This document shows, piece by piece, positions 15,325 to 24,142 of a stretch of 49,698 nt of DNA. Below the pieces are notes generated by a model. The model did not search any database. It was given only the letters and a program-made list of their open reading frames with translations, and was not told the origin of the DNA. This DNA comes from an uncultured Lachnoanaerobaculum sp. Its GTDB lineage: Bacteria; Bacillota; Clostridia; Lachnospirales; Lachnospiraceae. Position 1 is the first letter of the stretch, and every line of letters begins with the position of its first letter. Both the position numbers and the translations under genes were made by a program. The stretch covers positions 1-49,698 of the forward strand of contig NZ_CALLVU010000076.1 of assembly GCF_938015485.1 (NCBI RefSeq). Direction: 5' to 3'.

Positions 15325-16131
15325 TTACACCCCCTTCATAAGTAGCAAGATATCGGTTTCAGGCTTCTTTACAAAGCAGCTTATCACTATATATCCGTCA
15401 TAAGTGTCTATCCTGTCCACACAACTCCAAGCCTTTTTTATAGCCTTTACCCTTGCGCTATCAGTAACTCCGTCAGGTATCCGTAAGGATATCTCAGGCA
15501 CATCTGTAGCCTTGATTCCTGCCACATCTATACGCTGTGTGTAAGGTCCTTGAGCACTAAACCTTGAAGCTGTCACTTGTATCTGCCTTGTATTGTTCGA
15601 TCTACTAATTTGTTCCTGTAAATTATCCGCCTTTTTCCCAAAATCCTCATACACTTTGGTCTTTAAAGTATTCACCTTATTATCTAAGTCCTCATATGAA
15701 ACGTATAGAACACTTGGATGAGACACAGTAACATTGCTGATATTTGAAAACACAAGTTCAATTCGTACTCTTTTATCTGTTCTTTCAACTGTACTTGTAT
15801 TTATCACATATTCGGCATCTGCACCGCAGTTATCATATGCATACAGCTTTATACCACTAGACGTTTCAACCATGAGGCCAAGCTCTCTAAAGTAGTAATC
15901 AAAATCGACATCAGGAAAATCACCAGTCACAACGCAACCCGTATCTGTTAAATCAATTGATAATTCAGTGATTTCTAACCTTTGATTTACTAATCTTTCT
16001 ATCGTATTAAAGTTTGCCGGTGGTGATCCATCCCCAATTACCATAGAATGTATTTTTAAAGCGTCTTCTGTCTGTGCCTTGCTTAGTGCCCTTCTTCCAC
16101 TTGTAGTAAGTGTCATTCCATTCCAAGCCAT
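15325..16131 (-). CDS. Tail-fibre N-terminal (P2 gpH / DUF3751-like) protein
   Basis: 268 residues. The first 150 match the phage tail-collar fibre N-terminus: TLTTSGRRALSKAQ, a GDG segment near 34, LTDTGCVVTGDFPD, and FRELGLMVE near 85. This domain attaches fibres to the baseplate. The rest is shorter than in P2 gpH, and the receptor-binding part may be provided by the next gene. The start overlaps the stop of the XkdU-like gene (TAATG). Confidence 0.8.
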   Translation of the reverse strand: MAWNGMTLTTSGRRALSKAQTEDALKIHSMVIGDGSPPANFNTIERLVNQRLEITELSIDLTDTGCVVTGDFPDVDFDYYFRELGLMVETSSGIKLYAYDNCGADAEYVINTSTVERTDKRVRIELVFSNISNVTVSHPSVLYVSYEDLDNKVNTLKTKVYEDFGKKADNLQEQISRSNNTRQIQVTASRFSAQGPYTQRIDVAGIKATDVPEISLRIPDGVTDSARVKAIKKAWSCVDRIDTYDGYIVISCFVKKPETDILLLMKGV

Positions 16132-16661
16132 TAACTCACCTGCCTTATTGTCAAAATATTGGCTTCGCTGATAATACCTCTTTCAAAGATATTAAATGTT
16201 AAAGCCTTTTCATATATCAGATTTGCCATCATGTTTGAAGGATTTATCTCTTCCATCAACTTTTTTATCTCTTCCTTTTGACTATCAAACCTTGTATATA
16301 CGCTTATTGTTACTGTGTAATCCTTTATTTTTACATCATACCCTTGCTCACCACATATCAAAGCCAATCTCTTTTTTAAGCCTTTCAGTGTTAGTGGAAT
16401 ATGATTAAACCATCTCGACAGTACTCTTGACCTTCTTGATTCAAGAGTATCATCCGCCAATGATTTTATTCCTACAATATCTTCAAACCTTGATAGACCA
16501 TACTCATCTGCAGTACTTATGTATTCATTCTTTAGAATCCTATCAAAAGATTTCCACAAAAATTCAAATTCAGGATTTTCTGCATCAAGTAATGCAATGT
16601 TCTCTTTAAATTCCGCTAAAAAAGAAGGTAAGTATGACGCCAGATTTACATTTCTTGTCAT
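16131..16661 (-). CDS. xkdU: Baseplate protein, XkdU/YmfQ-like (DUF2313)
   Basis: 176 residues with the DUF2313 pattern: LASYLPSFL at the N-terminus, FDRILKNEYISTADEYGLSRFEDIVGI (about 40-65), then SRRSRVLSRW, and INPSNM near 145. In PBSX-type phages it is the baseplate wedge protein after gp47/XkdT, and the gene order here is the same. It overlaps the XkdT gene by 4 bases. Confidence 0.88.
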   Translation of the reverse strand: MTRNVNLASYLPSFLAEFKENIALLDAENPEFEFLWKSFDRILKNEYISTADEYGLSRFEDIVGIKSLADDTLESRRSRVLSRWFNHIPLTLKGLKKRLALICGEQGYDVKIKDYTVTISVYTRFDSQKEEIKKLMEEINPSNMMANLIYEKALTFNIFERGIISEANILTIRQVS

Positions 16662-17860
16662 TCTCTTACCTCCTTAAATACAGGGATTTCATATTGATTC
16701 AGTGCCAAATTTTTATTAACTCCATTTATTGTCGTATTACCAATATCCACAATGCCTTTTATTTGTAAAAGCCTTGTTTCAATCTGTGCTATTCTTACTA
16801 TCAAAGATGATGTGATTGCCCATGATTTACAAAGTTCTAGCAAATACACTTTTATAGCTTCTTCCATAGCACTGCGCATATTAGACCAGCTATAACCCGT
16901 TTCAAAAGTAATCTCGGTTTTTACAGATATTTCAACGCCTCTCACACTTTTCACATTAACTACGTGTCCTATAGGTGCAAGTCCGTATCCTTCCCCTGGA
17001 GTATCCTCCGGATCTATTGTCTGCTGTACATTTTTTATCAACTGATTTGATGCAACTCCAAAGTTAGAGTCTACTATAGTCAAAAGTACAGTTCCTCCAA
17101 CTGTCAGCTTCTTTTCTTTCCCTGCACTAAACACAGTAGTAAGCCATTTGGCAACATCCGGATCCAGCTTTTTTTTAGTTGTATTAACCCACTCTTCAAC
17201 CTTAGTTGTCGGTATTAAATCTATAGGTTTTATATCATTATTCCATGCCCTTGTTACCTTAGTTCCACCAACCCCTGATATGGCATTTGTTCTGTCTATA
17301 TAATCCTTAACATTACCTCCAAACGCACTCTCTTTAAAGCTGTCAAAGTATCGTTTTCTTAGATTATCTGTAGTCTCATCATCTTCGCCCGGAATAAGTA
17401 CCTCAGTAAGCTCTGCAGTTTCAAGGCCTTGTATATACTCAATTGGAATCATTGTCCCAAGAATTCTATTGCCTATAGTTCCTGGAGTTTCACATTGTAC
17501 TTCGTAGCCTCCGTCAGAGTCTGTCAATACTCTTGTAACAATATAATTTAGCTCGTTTACATTAAATCTTTTACCTATTACATTGATTCCTGAAGGTGTA
17601 AACTTTCCACGTAGAATTGCTTTACTTGCCTGTTCCGGAATAACTCCTCGTTCTTTGCATCTCAAAATAAGGTATTCTCTTGAGGCAGTATCGCCATAGG
17701 AATCTGATAATATAGAGTTTAATTCTATATACACCCTTTGAAGTTCAAGTGCAGCAGGCGCAAGCGCATCATATATAATGGAACCTTCTCTTTTATCAAA
17801 GCTGTTTGGTACTCTTGAAATCATTCGTTCAAGAATTTCATTAAAAGTTACATCATACAT
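16658..17860 (-). CDS. xkdT: Baseplate J / gp47 family protein (XkdT-like)
   Basis: 400 residues, normal length for the family. The N-terminus has ERMISRVPNSFDKREGSIIYDALAPAALEL. The middle holds the ATVL-type G-rich region (PGTIGNRILGTMIPIEYIQG) and the family motif GEDDETTDNLRKRYFDS (about 156-172). The C-terminus has the ILQIKGIVDI region. It forms the baseplate wedge of contractile tails. The start shares one base with the XkdS stop. Confidence 0.92.
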   Translation of the reverse strand: MYDVTFNEILERMISRVPNSFDKREGSIIYDALAPAALELQRVYIELNSILSDSYGDTASREYLILRCKERGVIPEQASKAILRGKFTPSGINVIGKRFNVNELNYIVTRVLTDSDGGYEVQCETPGTIGNRILGTMIPIEYIQGLETAELTEVLIPGEDDETTDNLRKRYFDSFKESAFGGNVKDYIDRTNAISGVGGTKVTRAWNNDIKPIDLIPTTKVEEWVNTTKKKLDPDVAKWLTTVFSAGKEKKLTVGGTVLLTIVDSNFGVASNQLIKNVQQTIDPEDTPGEGYGLAPIGHVVNVKSVRGVEISVKTEITFETGYSWSNMRSAMEEAIKVYLLELCKSWAITSSLIVRIAQIETRLLQIKGIVDIGNTTINGVNKNLALNQYEIPVFKEVRE

Positions 17861-18264
17861 TAAAAATCCACCACCTTTTCTGCATCTATATTTCCGAATA
17901 TCGTGTGTGCAACAAAGCTTACACGTATCTCACCTTTTTCAGATGTGTCGAATTCAAAATTGTCAACACTCTTAATTCTTTTATCCCATGTAAGAGCCTC
18001 TGTAATTCTACGTTCTAGTTCAGGGCACACATACGATACAGGCTCTCCATACAAATCCAACAGCTCAACTCCATAATTCCAAGAATACATCTGATGTTGA
18101 TACCTTTCTGTTGATAAAATCTTAAAGATGGCCTGTTTCATTGCATCCAAGCTGTCTGTATGTCCTTGTATTCTGTTGCTGTCAGATTTCATCTTATATG
18201 TGTAGGTTGGTATTTCTTCTATCTCAAAATTTTGACTTAAAAAGCCTTTATCTGAAGGTATCAT
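17860..18264 (-). CDS. xkdS: Baseplate protein XkdS-like (DUF2634 / gp25-type)
   Basis: 134 residues with the DUF2634 signature: TYKMKSDSNRIQGHTDSLDAMKQAIFKIL (about 22-50), the WNYGVELLDLYGEP segment, and a final beta region. It corresponds to the gp25/lysozyme-like baseplate wedge component. It overlaps the XkdR gene by 4 bases and the XkdT gene by one. Confidence 0.9.
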   Translation of the reverse strand: MIPSDKGFLSQNFEIEEIPTYTYKMKSDSNRIQGHTDSLDAMKQAIFKILSTERYQHQMYSWNYGVELLDLYGEPVSYVCPELERRITEALTWDKRIKSVDNFEFDTSEKGEIRVSFVAHTIFGNIDAEKVVDF

Positions 18265-18587
18265 CCTGTTCTATCCACCACTATATACTTTTGTCCATCC
18301 TGCTGCCTTAAAAGAATAACCTCATTACCCACAACCAACCCATTGTGAATAGTTATCTTCTTCTTTTCACCGTCAGCAGTAATCTCTGTTGTATAATCAG
18401 TAACCTCTCTTGCAAGCACAAGTTGAGATTTACCAAGAGTCAGTTTCTGATCTACTATAATCTCAAGTGGTAAGACTTTTATTACTTTCCCAAAACAGAC
18501 TTGTACCGGCTTTGTGGCTTCATATGCCTCAACAGCAGCTTTTTTAACAAGTTTTACAAACTCAACTGCATCAGCCAACAAACTCAC
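18261..18587 (-). CDS. xkdR: Baseplate protein XkdR-like (DUF2577)
   Basis: 108 residues, beta-rich OB-like (FGKVIKVLPLEIIVDQKLTLG, NGLVVGNEVILLRQQDGQKYIVVDR), typical of DUF2577 in the PBSX baseplate. The start is uncertain. A GTG at 18587 lies on the ribosome site itself, and a TTG at 18581 is better spaced from GGAGG. It overlaps the XkdQ gene by 17 bases. Confidence 0.87.
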   Translation of the reverse strand: MSLLADAVEFVKLVKKAAVEAYEATKPVQVCFGKVIKVLPLEIIVDQKLTLGKSQLVLAREVTDYTTEITADGEKKKITIHNGLVVGNEVILLRQQDGQKYIVVDRTG

Positions 18588-19551
18588 CTCCTCTAAGTGT
18601 CAAATCCATTACATGCTGGTCCAACTTAAATGTATGTCTAACCTTTTCCACCAACATAAAGTTCTTCAAATTAACATCACCTAATGCAAGAGATACAACA
18701 ACAAGGCTTCCTGCCCTTACCCTCGTATCCCCTATTACATTTGTTATTTTTAAATTTCTGCTCTTCTTGTTGTAAAGCTTTAAAAGAGCATCTGCTTTTG
18801 CTTGCCCGTTCTCACCTTTAGAGAGCGTATCAAAATACTGCAGCACTCCCCATTCATTCATATGCGTACCATCTTGAGCAATATAGATATCTCTTTTTCC
18901 CGTATCTTCATTGTCATATGACAACTTTATTTTGTTATATACGTCAGAGTCTATACTTGATGAATATTCAAAGTTTTCTCCTGTTTCTTCATCAATTAAC
19001 AGATATGCGCTTTCTTCACCTACACGCATAGATGAAATGTTTTTAAGTGTAATCTTGCCAAAATCATCAAACATTACAAACATTTCTTTTGTATTTTGCA
19101 ATGTTAAATCCAAAGCATTTTCAATCATATCAAATAAGGATGTATTATCTTCTACTCTGGAAGCAATTTTAAACTTTGTATCTTCTAAAGTACCTGTTTT
19201 TAAGTTAAAGTCTGTCGCTATCATCTTAATGAATTCAGCGGCTGTCTTATTCTCATATACATATGTATCTTTATTATTTAGATACCTAAGCTGATCATAG
19301 GCTGTTACAGATATAATTTGATTCTTATCACGTCTCTTTGCAAACACAAAACCAAAGAATACCTCTTTTCCATCTACCTTTAATCCAACTGTTGCGCCCT
19401 CTTTAAAATCAATAATATCGTCCTTTATCATTTTAAAAGTTAGTTTGCCGGGAGTGCTTCTTCTTTCAGTGCTCCACTCAATACCTTCTTCAACAACCGG
19501 AATATACGATTTACTTCCTGAAGGATCCGATATCAAAAGTTCTATATCCAT
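18571..19551 (-). CDS. xkdQ: Tail hub / late-control protein, XkdQ-like
   Basis: 326 residues with the XkdQ/gpD hub pattern: PVVEEGIEWSTERRSTPGKLTFKM near the start, FAKRRDKNQIISVTAYDQLRYLNNKDTYVYEN (about 78-108), and a C-terminal VRHTFKLDQHVMDLTLRGGEFVG. It forms the central hub under the tail tube. It lies between the XkdP-like and XkdR-like genes exactly as in PBSX. Confidence 0.9.
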   Translation of the reverse strand: MDIELLISDPSGSKSYIPVVEEGIEWSTERRSTPGKLTFKMIKDDIIDFKEGATVGLKVDGKEVFFGFVFAKRRDKNQIISVTAYDQLRYLNNKDTYVYENKTAAEFIKMIATDFNLKTGTLEDTKFKIASRVEDNTSLFDMIENALDLTLQNTKEMFVMFDDFGKITLKNISSMRVGEESAYLLIDEETGENFEYSSSIDSDVYNKIKLSYDNEDTGKRDIYIAQDGTHMNEWGVLQYFDTLSKGENGQAKADALLKLYNKKSRNLKITNVIGDTRVRAGSLVVVSLALGDVNLKNFMLVEKVRHTFKLDQHVMDLTLRGGEFVG

Positions 19552-19561
19552 CTATGCTCCT

Positions 19562-20296
19562 CTAATCAAAAGTTCCCTCATCAACCCAACCATAAACGTT
19601 GGAATTTGAATCAACATGTATTAAGTGCCATGGATGCGCCTTTCCCTTACCATTCGCAATAGTTATTCTCGCTTTTCCAGCTCTTGCCGGATAACCTTTT
19701 GCACCCTCGTAAGAAGTATAAAAGTGAGTTCCACCATGATAATTCACAATATCACCCACTTTATACTCTCCCTTAGGGGCATTCTCTGTTGGCCTAGACT
19801 CTTCAACAGTTGCTTTTGGGGGCTCAGTACTTGAACCTTCTGAAGATTTAATACTTACCGTTTTTGTTCCGTACTCTTTGTATTGTTTAAGTTTAAACTT
19901 CACTCCCAAATCAAAGCCTTCACTGGCCTGTTCTGTTATCTTATATTCTTCAAGTGACACCTTTATATTGGTTGAGAAAAGCACCTTACCACTCGGCATT
20001 ACACGAGACACAATGAATTGAAAAGGCTTCCTACTTGCTTTTAATTCTTCAAAATAACCAAGAAAGTAAGAAGCTCCCTTAAATCCGCCTTTGTAACTTG
20101 CAAAAGGATATTTAACTTGAGGTATAGTGCAATCAAATTCTATATCAGTTAATTCCGCCTTTTTAAGTATATTGATTTGCCCTTCATCAATCAATGTAAC
20201 CTTTGAATTTGCATTGTTTATCTTAACCTGCAGCTTATCCGGAGCAATAGGTAACAAGCATTTATTCAGATAAAAATCATATCCTGTTTTTCCCAT
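19562..20296 (-). CDS. xkdP: XkdP-like tail protein with C-terminal SH3-like domain
   Basis: 244 residues. Residues 1-155 match the XkdP N-terminal domain (FYLNKCLLPIAPDKLQVKI, then EFDCTIPQVKYPFASY). A Ser/Pro/Glu linker (about 152-178) leads to an SH3-like module (about 180-244, VGDIVNYHGGTHFYTSY... AHPWHLIHVDSNSNVYGWVDEG). Bacillus XkdP ends in LysM instead. Both modules could bind peptidoglycan or cap the tail tip. It lies one base after the tape-measure stop and 10 before XkdQ. Confidence 0.85.
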   Translation of the reverse strand: MGKTGYDFYLNKCLLPIAPDKLQVKINNANSKVTLIDEGQINILKKAELTDIEFDCTIPQVKYPFASYKGGFKGASYFLGYFEELKASRKPFQFIVSRVMPSGKVLFSTNIKVSLEEYKITEQASEGFDLGVKFKLKQYKEYGTKTVSIKSSEGSSTEPPKATVEESRPTENAPKGEYKVGDIVNYHGGTHFYTSYEGAKGYPARAGKARITIANGKGKAHPWHLIHVDSNSNVYGWVDEGTFD

Positions 20297-20297
20297 C

Positions 20298-22937
20298 TTA
20301 ATGTGCTCCTTCCGCTATTATATCTACCGCCTCATATACCGCATCTGTAAGACCTGACAGCACTCCGTCAAGGTCACCGTTGTTAGAGACGTGGTTATTG
20401 TTTATCTGCTCAATGTTGATTTCCGCTGTTGTAAATCTATTTATTGTTTCCTGCTCAGCGATATCACGAAGATACTTTAAATCCTCTTCCGTGATATCCA
20501 TTGCGTCTTTTATAGCTCCTGTATTTCCTGCCGTATCAGCTGCTTTTCCTGCTATATCACCTAACTCGGGTATATTTCCAATACCTAACGGGTCTCCTAT
20601 GCTTGGAATTTCAGGATTAATTACACCCTTAAGCATTCCTGACACCTTATCCACAACTCCATCACCCCAGCTTGCACCGGCACTAAAGGCATCTGAAGCC
20701 CAGCCATCTTTGAATGCGTCAAATGTAGACATTCCACTATTAAACGCATCTGATACGCTCGTATAACTTTGTTTATTCCCTGCGGCTGCGCTTGACTTTG
20801 CAGCATAGTCATCAGCCGCACTGCTTATCCCTGAAAAATCAAACTCCACAAAAGGTAACTTATTCAATGCTTCGCAAATACCCGCCACTACAGATAGCGC
20901 TGTAGATAACAAATTGTAAAACCATGATTGAATACCTGATATTGCATTGCTAAATGCTGTCATCATATTTGAAGCAAGCGCTCCGATAGCATTTCCTATT
21001 CCTATCGCAATATTTGCTACGCTTAGGCCTAAATTCCTGAAAAACTGAATTACAACGTTAATACCACCTGTCATTACTCCAAATCCTGTATTTGCAATGC
21101 CCGTCATTTTTGCTATTGCGTTGCACACGGCAAATATTATCGCAATCACAGCAATAATAAGTATGATAATCCATACAAGCGGACAAGCATATAATGCCGA
21201 ATTAAGTCCATATTGAGTTGCTGTTGCTGCTGCTGTAGCCACCGTAAGGGCTCCTGTTGCTGCTAAATGAATCATCTGTGCCGCAGCCATTGCCAAGTGT
21301 ATGCCGTTGCTTATAAAAGACACTGCATTTGCTGCAAGTTGTGCGCCATAGTATACCGCCAAAGCTGCAGCTACTCCATAAATAATAGGTGCCAACCATG
21401 ACCAATTATCTGCAATGAACGAAGCACCCTGCCCTATTAAATCAAAGATATTAAGTACTACATCAGCAACCGTTGCCATTGCTCCTATTGCACTGTTTAC
21501 AAAAGTTTGAAACCCTTCACTATTTGCTAAAGTGTTAAGTCTGTGTAATACCGGCTCAAATGCCTTTAACGCATAGTTTGAAAATGAATTCCAAATTTGT
21601 TCAAATGTCTTAGGCATCTTCTCAAACTTTGCATTTGTTTCATCAGCGGCGGCAAACACCGCAGCCTTTACAATATCGGCGGTAATTTTCCCCTCGGCTG
21701 CAAGGTCTTTTAGCTTACCGATAGGCTTCCCGAGATAATCCGCTATTGACTGCATTATATTTGGTGCTTGCTGGAATACCGCATTGAACTCTTGACCACG
21801 AAGTATTCCCGATCCCATTGCTTGAGTAAGCTGTAACATAGCTGCATTGACACCTTGAGTTGAAGTTCCTGCGATAGCGAATTGTTTGTTTACTTGCTCC
21901 ATAAACCCAACAACTTCTGCAGAACTATCAAATGCATTCCCGGCTAAACTTCCAAGCTTTGATACAGCATCTGCAGTTTTCTGATACTGTCCTCTTGCCC
22001 TCTCGGCAGATTGGAATATCATATTCTGCATTTCTTCAGTAGTCTGCAAGCCATCATTCATCATATCAAGCCTTGCCGTCGTTGAAGTCAAAGTATCAGA
22101 TAACCCTAAGATAGCTTTACCCGATTGTATGGTAGCATACGCCGTAACCATTCCTTTTATAGAGTTCATCAAATTATCAGCACTCGTTGTGCCCTCATTG
22201 ATTGCCCTGTTAAACTGTCCTTGCTCATCTGTATTATCTCTGATATATCGCTCAGTCTCACCTACAGTTTGCATTAGCCTTATGTATGAATCATTGGCAG
22301 AAGATACATCCATATCGCTCATAGCTCTGTTTAAATTTTCTTGCTCAATCATAGCTTGGTTTAACTGACTACGTAATTGTTCAAGTCCTGCATTTGCTTC
22401 GGCAGTACCCACGTTCATAGGATTGCTTTCTATTTGCTGTATGCGTTCTTGTATGGCCTGCAATCTATTACCCATTCCGTTTATATCGCTAATTGCACTA
22501 GAAGGTAATATGCTCATTCCGGCTGCTGTATGCGCAATTTGACTTTGTGTAGAATTCAAGGTGCTTAACATAGTATTTGCACTTTGAACTTCTTGCTGAA
22601 ATCTTTCAACCCCTGTAGTAGTAAATACTTCAGGACCGTTATATGATTGCCACTGAACCTGCTGTGGCTCCGGAGCTTCAGGAGGTGTTGAAGGGGGTGT
22701 AGGCGAAATTGTGTTGTCGCTTACACTCTGCATGGCAGAATCTAATTCATGTACTGCCGTAGTAGCTTGATTTATTGAATCCCTTGCAGCATCAATCGAA
22801 GTGGTATCCACGCCGGAATTCATTGTACTATGCAGTTCCTCCATTGCAGAGATACTCATATTGACCGAATTAATAACTTGATACAATACGCTTGTGAAAT
22901 TATCCTGTAATTCTATAGCTGTTTGAATCGTTGCCAT
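20298..22937 (-). CDS. Tape measure protein
   Basis: 879 residues, the longest gene of the window. The N-terminal 270 residues are helical and Gln/Asn/Ser-rich. The conserved tape-measure domain lies at about 270-470 (GSGILRGQEFNAVFQQAPNI, GKPIGKLKDLAAEGKITADIVK). Hydrophobic segments at about 500-680 include WIIILIIAVIAIIFAVC, and the tail is low in complexity. This class sets tail length and probably helps DNA passage. It begins 3 bases after the frameshifted chaperone extension, where tape-measure genes always lie. Confidence 0.95.
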   Translation of the reverse strand: MATIQTAIELQDNFTSVLYQVINSVNMSISAMEELHSTMNSGVDTTSIDAARDSINQATTAVHELDSAMQSVSDNTISPTPPSTPPEAPEPQQVQWQSYNGPEVFTTTGVERFQQEVQSANTMLSTLNSTQSQIAHTAAGMSILPSSAISDINGMGNRLQAIQERIQQIESNPMNVGTAEANAGLEQLRSQLNQAMIEQENLNRAMSDMDVSSANDSYIRLMQTVGETERYIRDNTDEQGQFNRAINEGTTSADNLMNSIKGMVTAYATIQSGKAILGLSDTLTSTTARLDMMNDGLQTTEEMQNMIFQSAERARGQYQKTADAVSKLGSLAGNAFDSSAEVVGFMEQVNKQFAIAGTSTQGVNAAMLQLTQAMGSGILRGQEFNAVFQQAPNIMQSIADYLGKPIGKLKDLAAEGKITADIVKAAVFAAADETNAKFEKMPKTFEQIWNSFSNYALKAFEPVLHRLNTLANSEGFQTFVNSAIGAMATVADVVLNIFDLIGQGASFIADNWSWLAPIIYGVAAALAVYYGAQLAANAVSFISNGIHLAMAAAQMIHLAATGALTVATAAATATQYGLNSALYACPLVWIIILIIAVIAIIFAVCNAIAKMTGIANTGFGVMTGGINVVIQFFRNLGLSVANIAIGIGNAIGALASNMMTAFSNAISGIQSWFYNLLSTALSVVAGICEALNKLPFVEFDFSGISSAADDYAAKSSAAAGNKQSYTSVSDAFNSGMSTFDAFKDGWASDAFSAGASWGDGVVDKVSGMLKGVINPEIPSIGDPLGIGNIPELGDIAGKAADTAGNTGAIKDAMDITEEDLKYLRDIAEQETINRFTTAEINIEQINNNHVSNNGDLDGVLSGLTDAVYEAVDIIAEGAH

Positions 22938-22940
22938 TAT

Positions 22941-23135
22941 TTATCCCCCTTTCCTACTCATTTTTCTTTTCGTTTCTTTCTCTTTTTCCTTGTCATTTTG
23001 AGTTTTTACCCTTATTGCTGCTACAACAAAGGCTTTTTCCTGCTCATCCATTGCAAGGAAGGTCGAAGGCAATATATGTAATTTAAGAAGGGCATAGTAA
23101 GCATGATTAGCCTCCCAATCCCCTTCTTCTATTAG
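22941..23135 (-). CDS. Tail chaperone extension made by -1 frameshift
   Basis: A 64-codon frame without its own start begins exactly in the -1 frame of the slippery site at 23141-23135 and ends at TAA 22943-22941, just before the tape-measure gene. Its product (LIEEGDWEANHAYYALLKLH ... then a Lys/Glu-rich tail) would be appended to the XkdN-like protein to give a fusion of about 207 residues. This is the known G/GT scheme of tail chaperones in long-tailed phages. The conserved position, canonical slip sequence and correct phase support it. Confidence 0.8.
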   Translation of the reverse strand, partial: LIEEGDWEANHAYYALLKLHILPSTFLAMDEQEKAFVVAAIRVKTQNDKEKEKETKRKMSRKGG

Positions 23136-23563
23136 TTTTTTGCTTCTTCTACCTTATCTTCAAATGAAACATTGAAGCCCTGGAAATTTTGAACATACGC
23201 TGCAAGGTCATTATATTCACCCGGATCATCTACCAAAGCCATAAGCAGTTCTTCAGGCGTGTTTACACCGTAACTATCCTGAAGCTCTGCATCATAAAGG
23301 TCCGGTGAAACAATCGAAGCAACAAGCATTCTTTGTACATAAAGACTTGTTTTTAATTTCTGACGGTAAACGTTAGGCTTCCCCGTAATTGGTACTTCTA
23401 TAGTACAGCTCTCTCTTATCTCTTCATTCTCTTTAGATGTTATATGTCTGAACTCCCACTCAAGTGGTTTACCGTTTTCATCACAAAGAGATTTAGTAAC
23501 ATGGTGTGTGGCATTCTCCTTCACAACCTTGTTCGCCTTCATAAATTTACTGAATTTTGACAT
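23132..23563 (-). CDS. xkdN: Tail assembly chaperone, XkdN-like (short product)
   Basis: 143 residues from the ATG at 23563 (MSKFSKFMKAN), which has AAAGG about 11 bases upstream and matches the usual start of XkdN-family proteins. A longer frame to 23623 has no support. Features are NATHHVTKSLCDENGKPLEWEFRHI and a C-terminal NFQGFNVSFEDKVEEAKN. The zero-frame stop comes one codon after the slippery heptamer. The short form and its frameshifted long form should coat the tape measure during tail assembly. Confidence 0.85.
   Translation of the reverse strand: MSKFSKFMKANKVVKENATHHVTKSLCDENGKPLEWEFRHITSKENEEIRESCTIEVPITGKPNVYRQKLKTSLYVQRMLVASIVSPDLYDAELQDSYGVNTPEELLMALVDDPGEYNDLAAYVQNFQGFNVSFEDKVEEAKN
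23135..23141 (-). promoter_or_regulatory. -1 ribosomal frameshift site A AAA AAC
   Basis: The minus-strand heptamer A-AAA-AAC is in the exact X-XXY-YYZ phase of the XkdN frame and is followed at once by the zero-frame stop TAA. Slippage by one base joins the chaperone to the 64-codon extension. The same heptamer is used by several viruses. No downstream pseudoknot was worked out. Confidence 0.8.
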
Positions 23564-23649
23564 TGTTATATCTGCCTTTCTGTTTTTGTTATACATAAAC
23601 CCCTCATAAATGACTACTGCCACACATGAGGGGTTAACTACTTTATGTT

Positions 23650-24129
23650 CTAATTTGTAAGGAATCCGTCTAAGGATTTAAACTCCTCAGGCATCTTGAA
23701 ATCTTCAAATGTAAAATCCATATCCTCATCAAGGTACTCGCCGTCTGCATCAAACTTGGAAAGCACTCCACCATCAATATTACAGTCGATAAATATTACT
23801 GTTTGGCGTCCTGCCTTTGAAGTAGGATCTTCATTTGTAATCTGTATATCAAAATAAATATCCTCACCTGTATCCTTATATTGGGCCATCAGCTTCCTGA
23901 ATATTGATGTGTTGTAGTGGAATGTGGCTGAACCTGTTCCCTTCCACCCCGTGGTTTTATTACCTTTTCCGGTCTTTCCAAGGATTGGTATTTCCTTTTT
24001 AGTCTTGTCAAACTTTGCCTCAAACTTAATCGCCTGCATAAAGTTATATCTGCGTGTTCCTATTGTAACGAAACATTCTGCAAGAGATGCACAAAGTGTA
24101 TCCTTTGCTTTCATTGTTATATTGGACAT
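23650..24129 (-). CDS. xkdM: Tail tube protein, XkdM-like
   Basis: 159 residues with XkdM features: a start NITMKAKDTLCASLAECFVTI, KFEAKFDKTKKEIPILGKTGKGNK (about 32-55), GTGSATFHYNTSIFRKL, and an acidic C-terminus ending FKSLDGFLTN. It polymerises into the inner tube of the contractile tail. It follows the sheath gene after 13 bases. Confidence 0.93.
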   Translation of the reverse strand: MSNITMKAKDTLCASLAECFVTIGTRRYNFMQAIKFEAKFDKTKKEIPILGKTGKGNKTTGWKGTGSATFHYNTSIFRKLMAQYKDTGEDIYFDIQITNEDPTSKAGRQTVIFIDCNIDGGVLSKFDADGEYLDEDMDFTFEDFKMPEEFKSLDGFLTN

Positions 24130-24142
24130 CTATACTCCTTCC

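Noticed and set aside
20621..21405. Additional minus-strand frames inside the tape-measure gene
   Set aside because: They are out-of-frame readings of low-complexity tape-measure sequence, without starts supported by ribosome sites.
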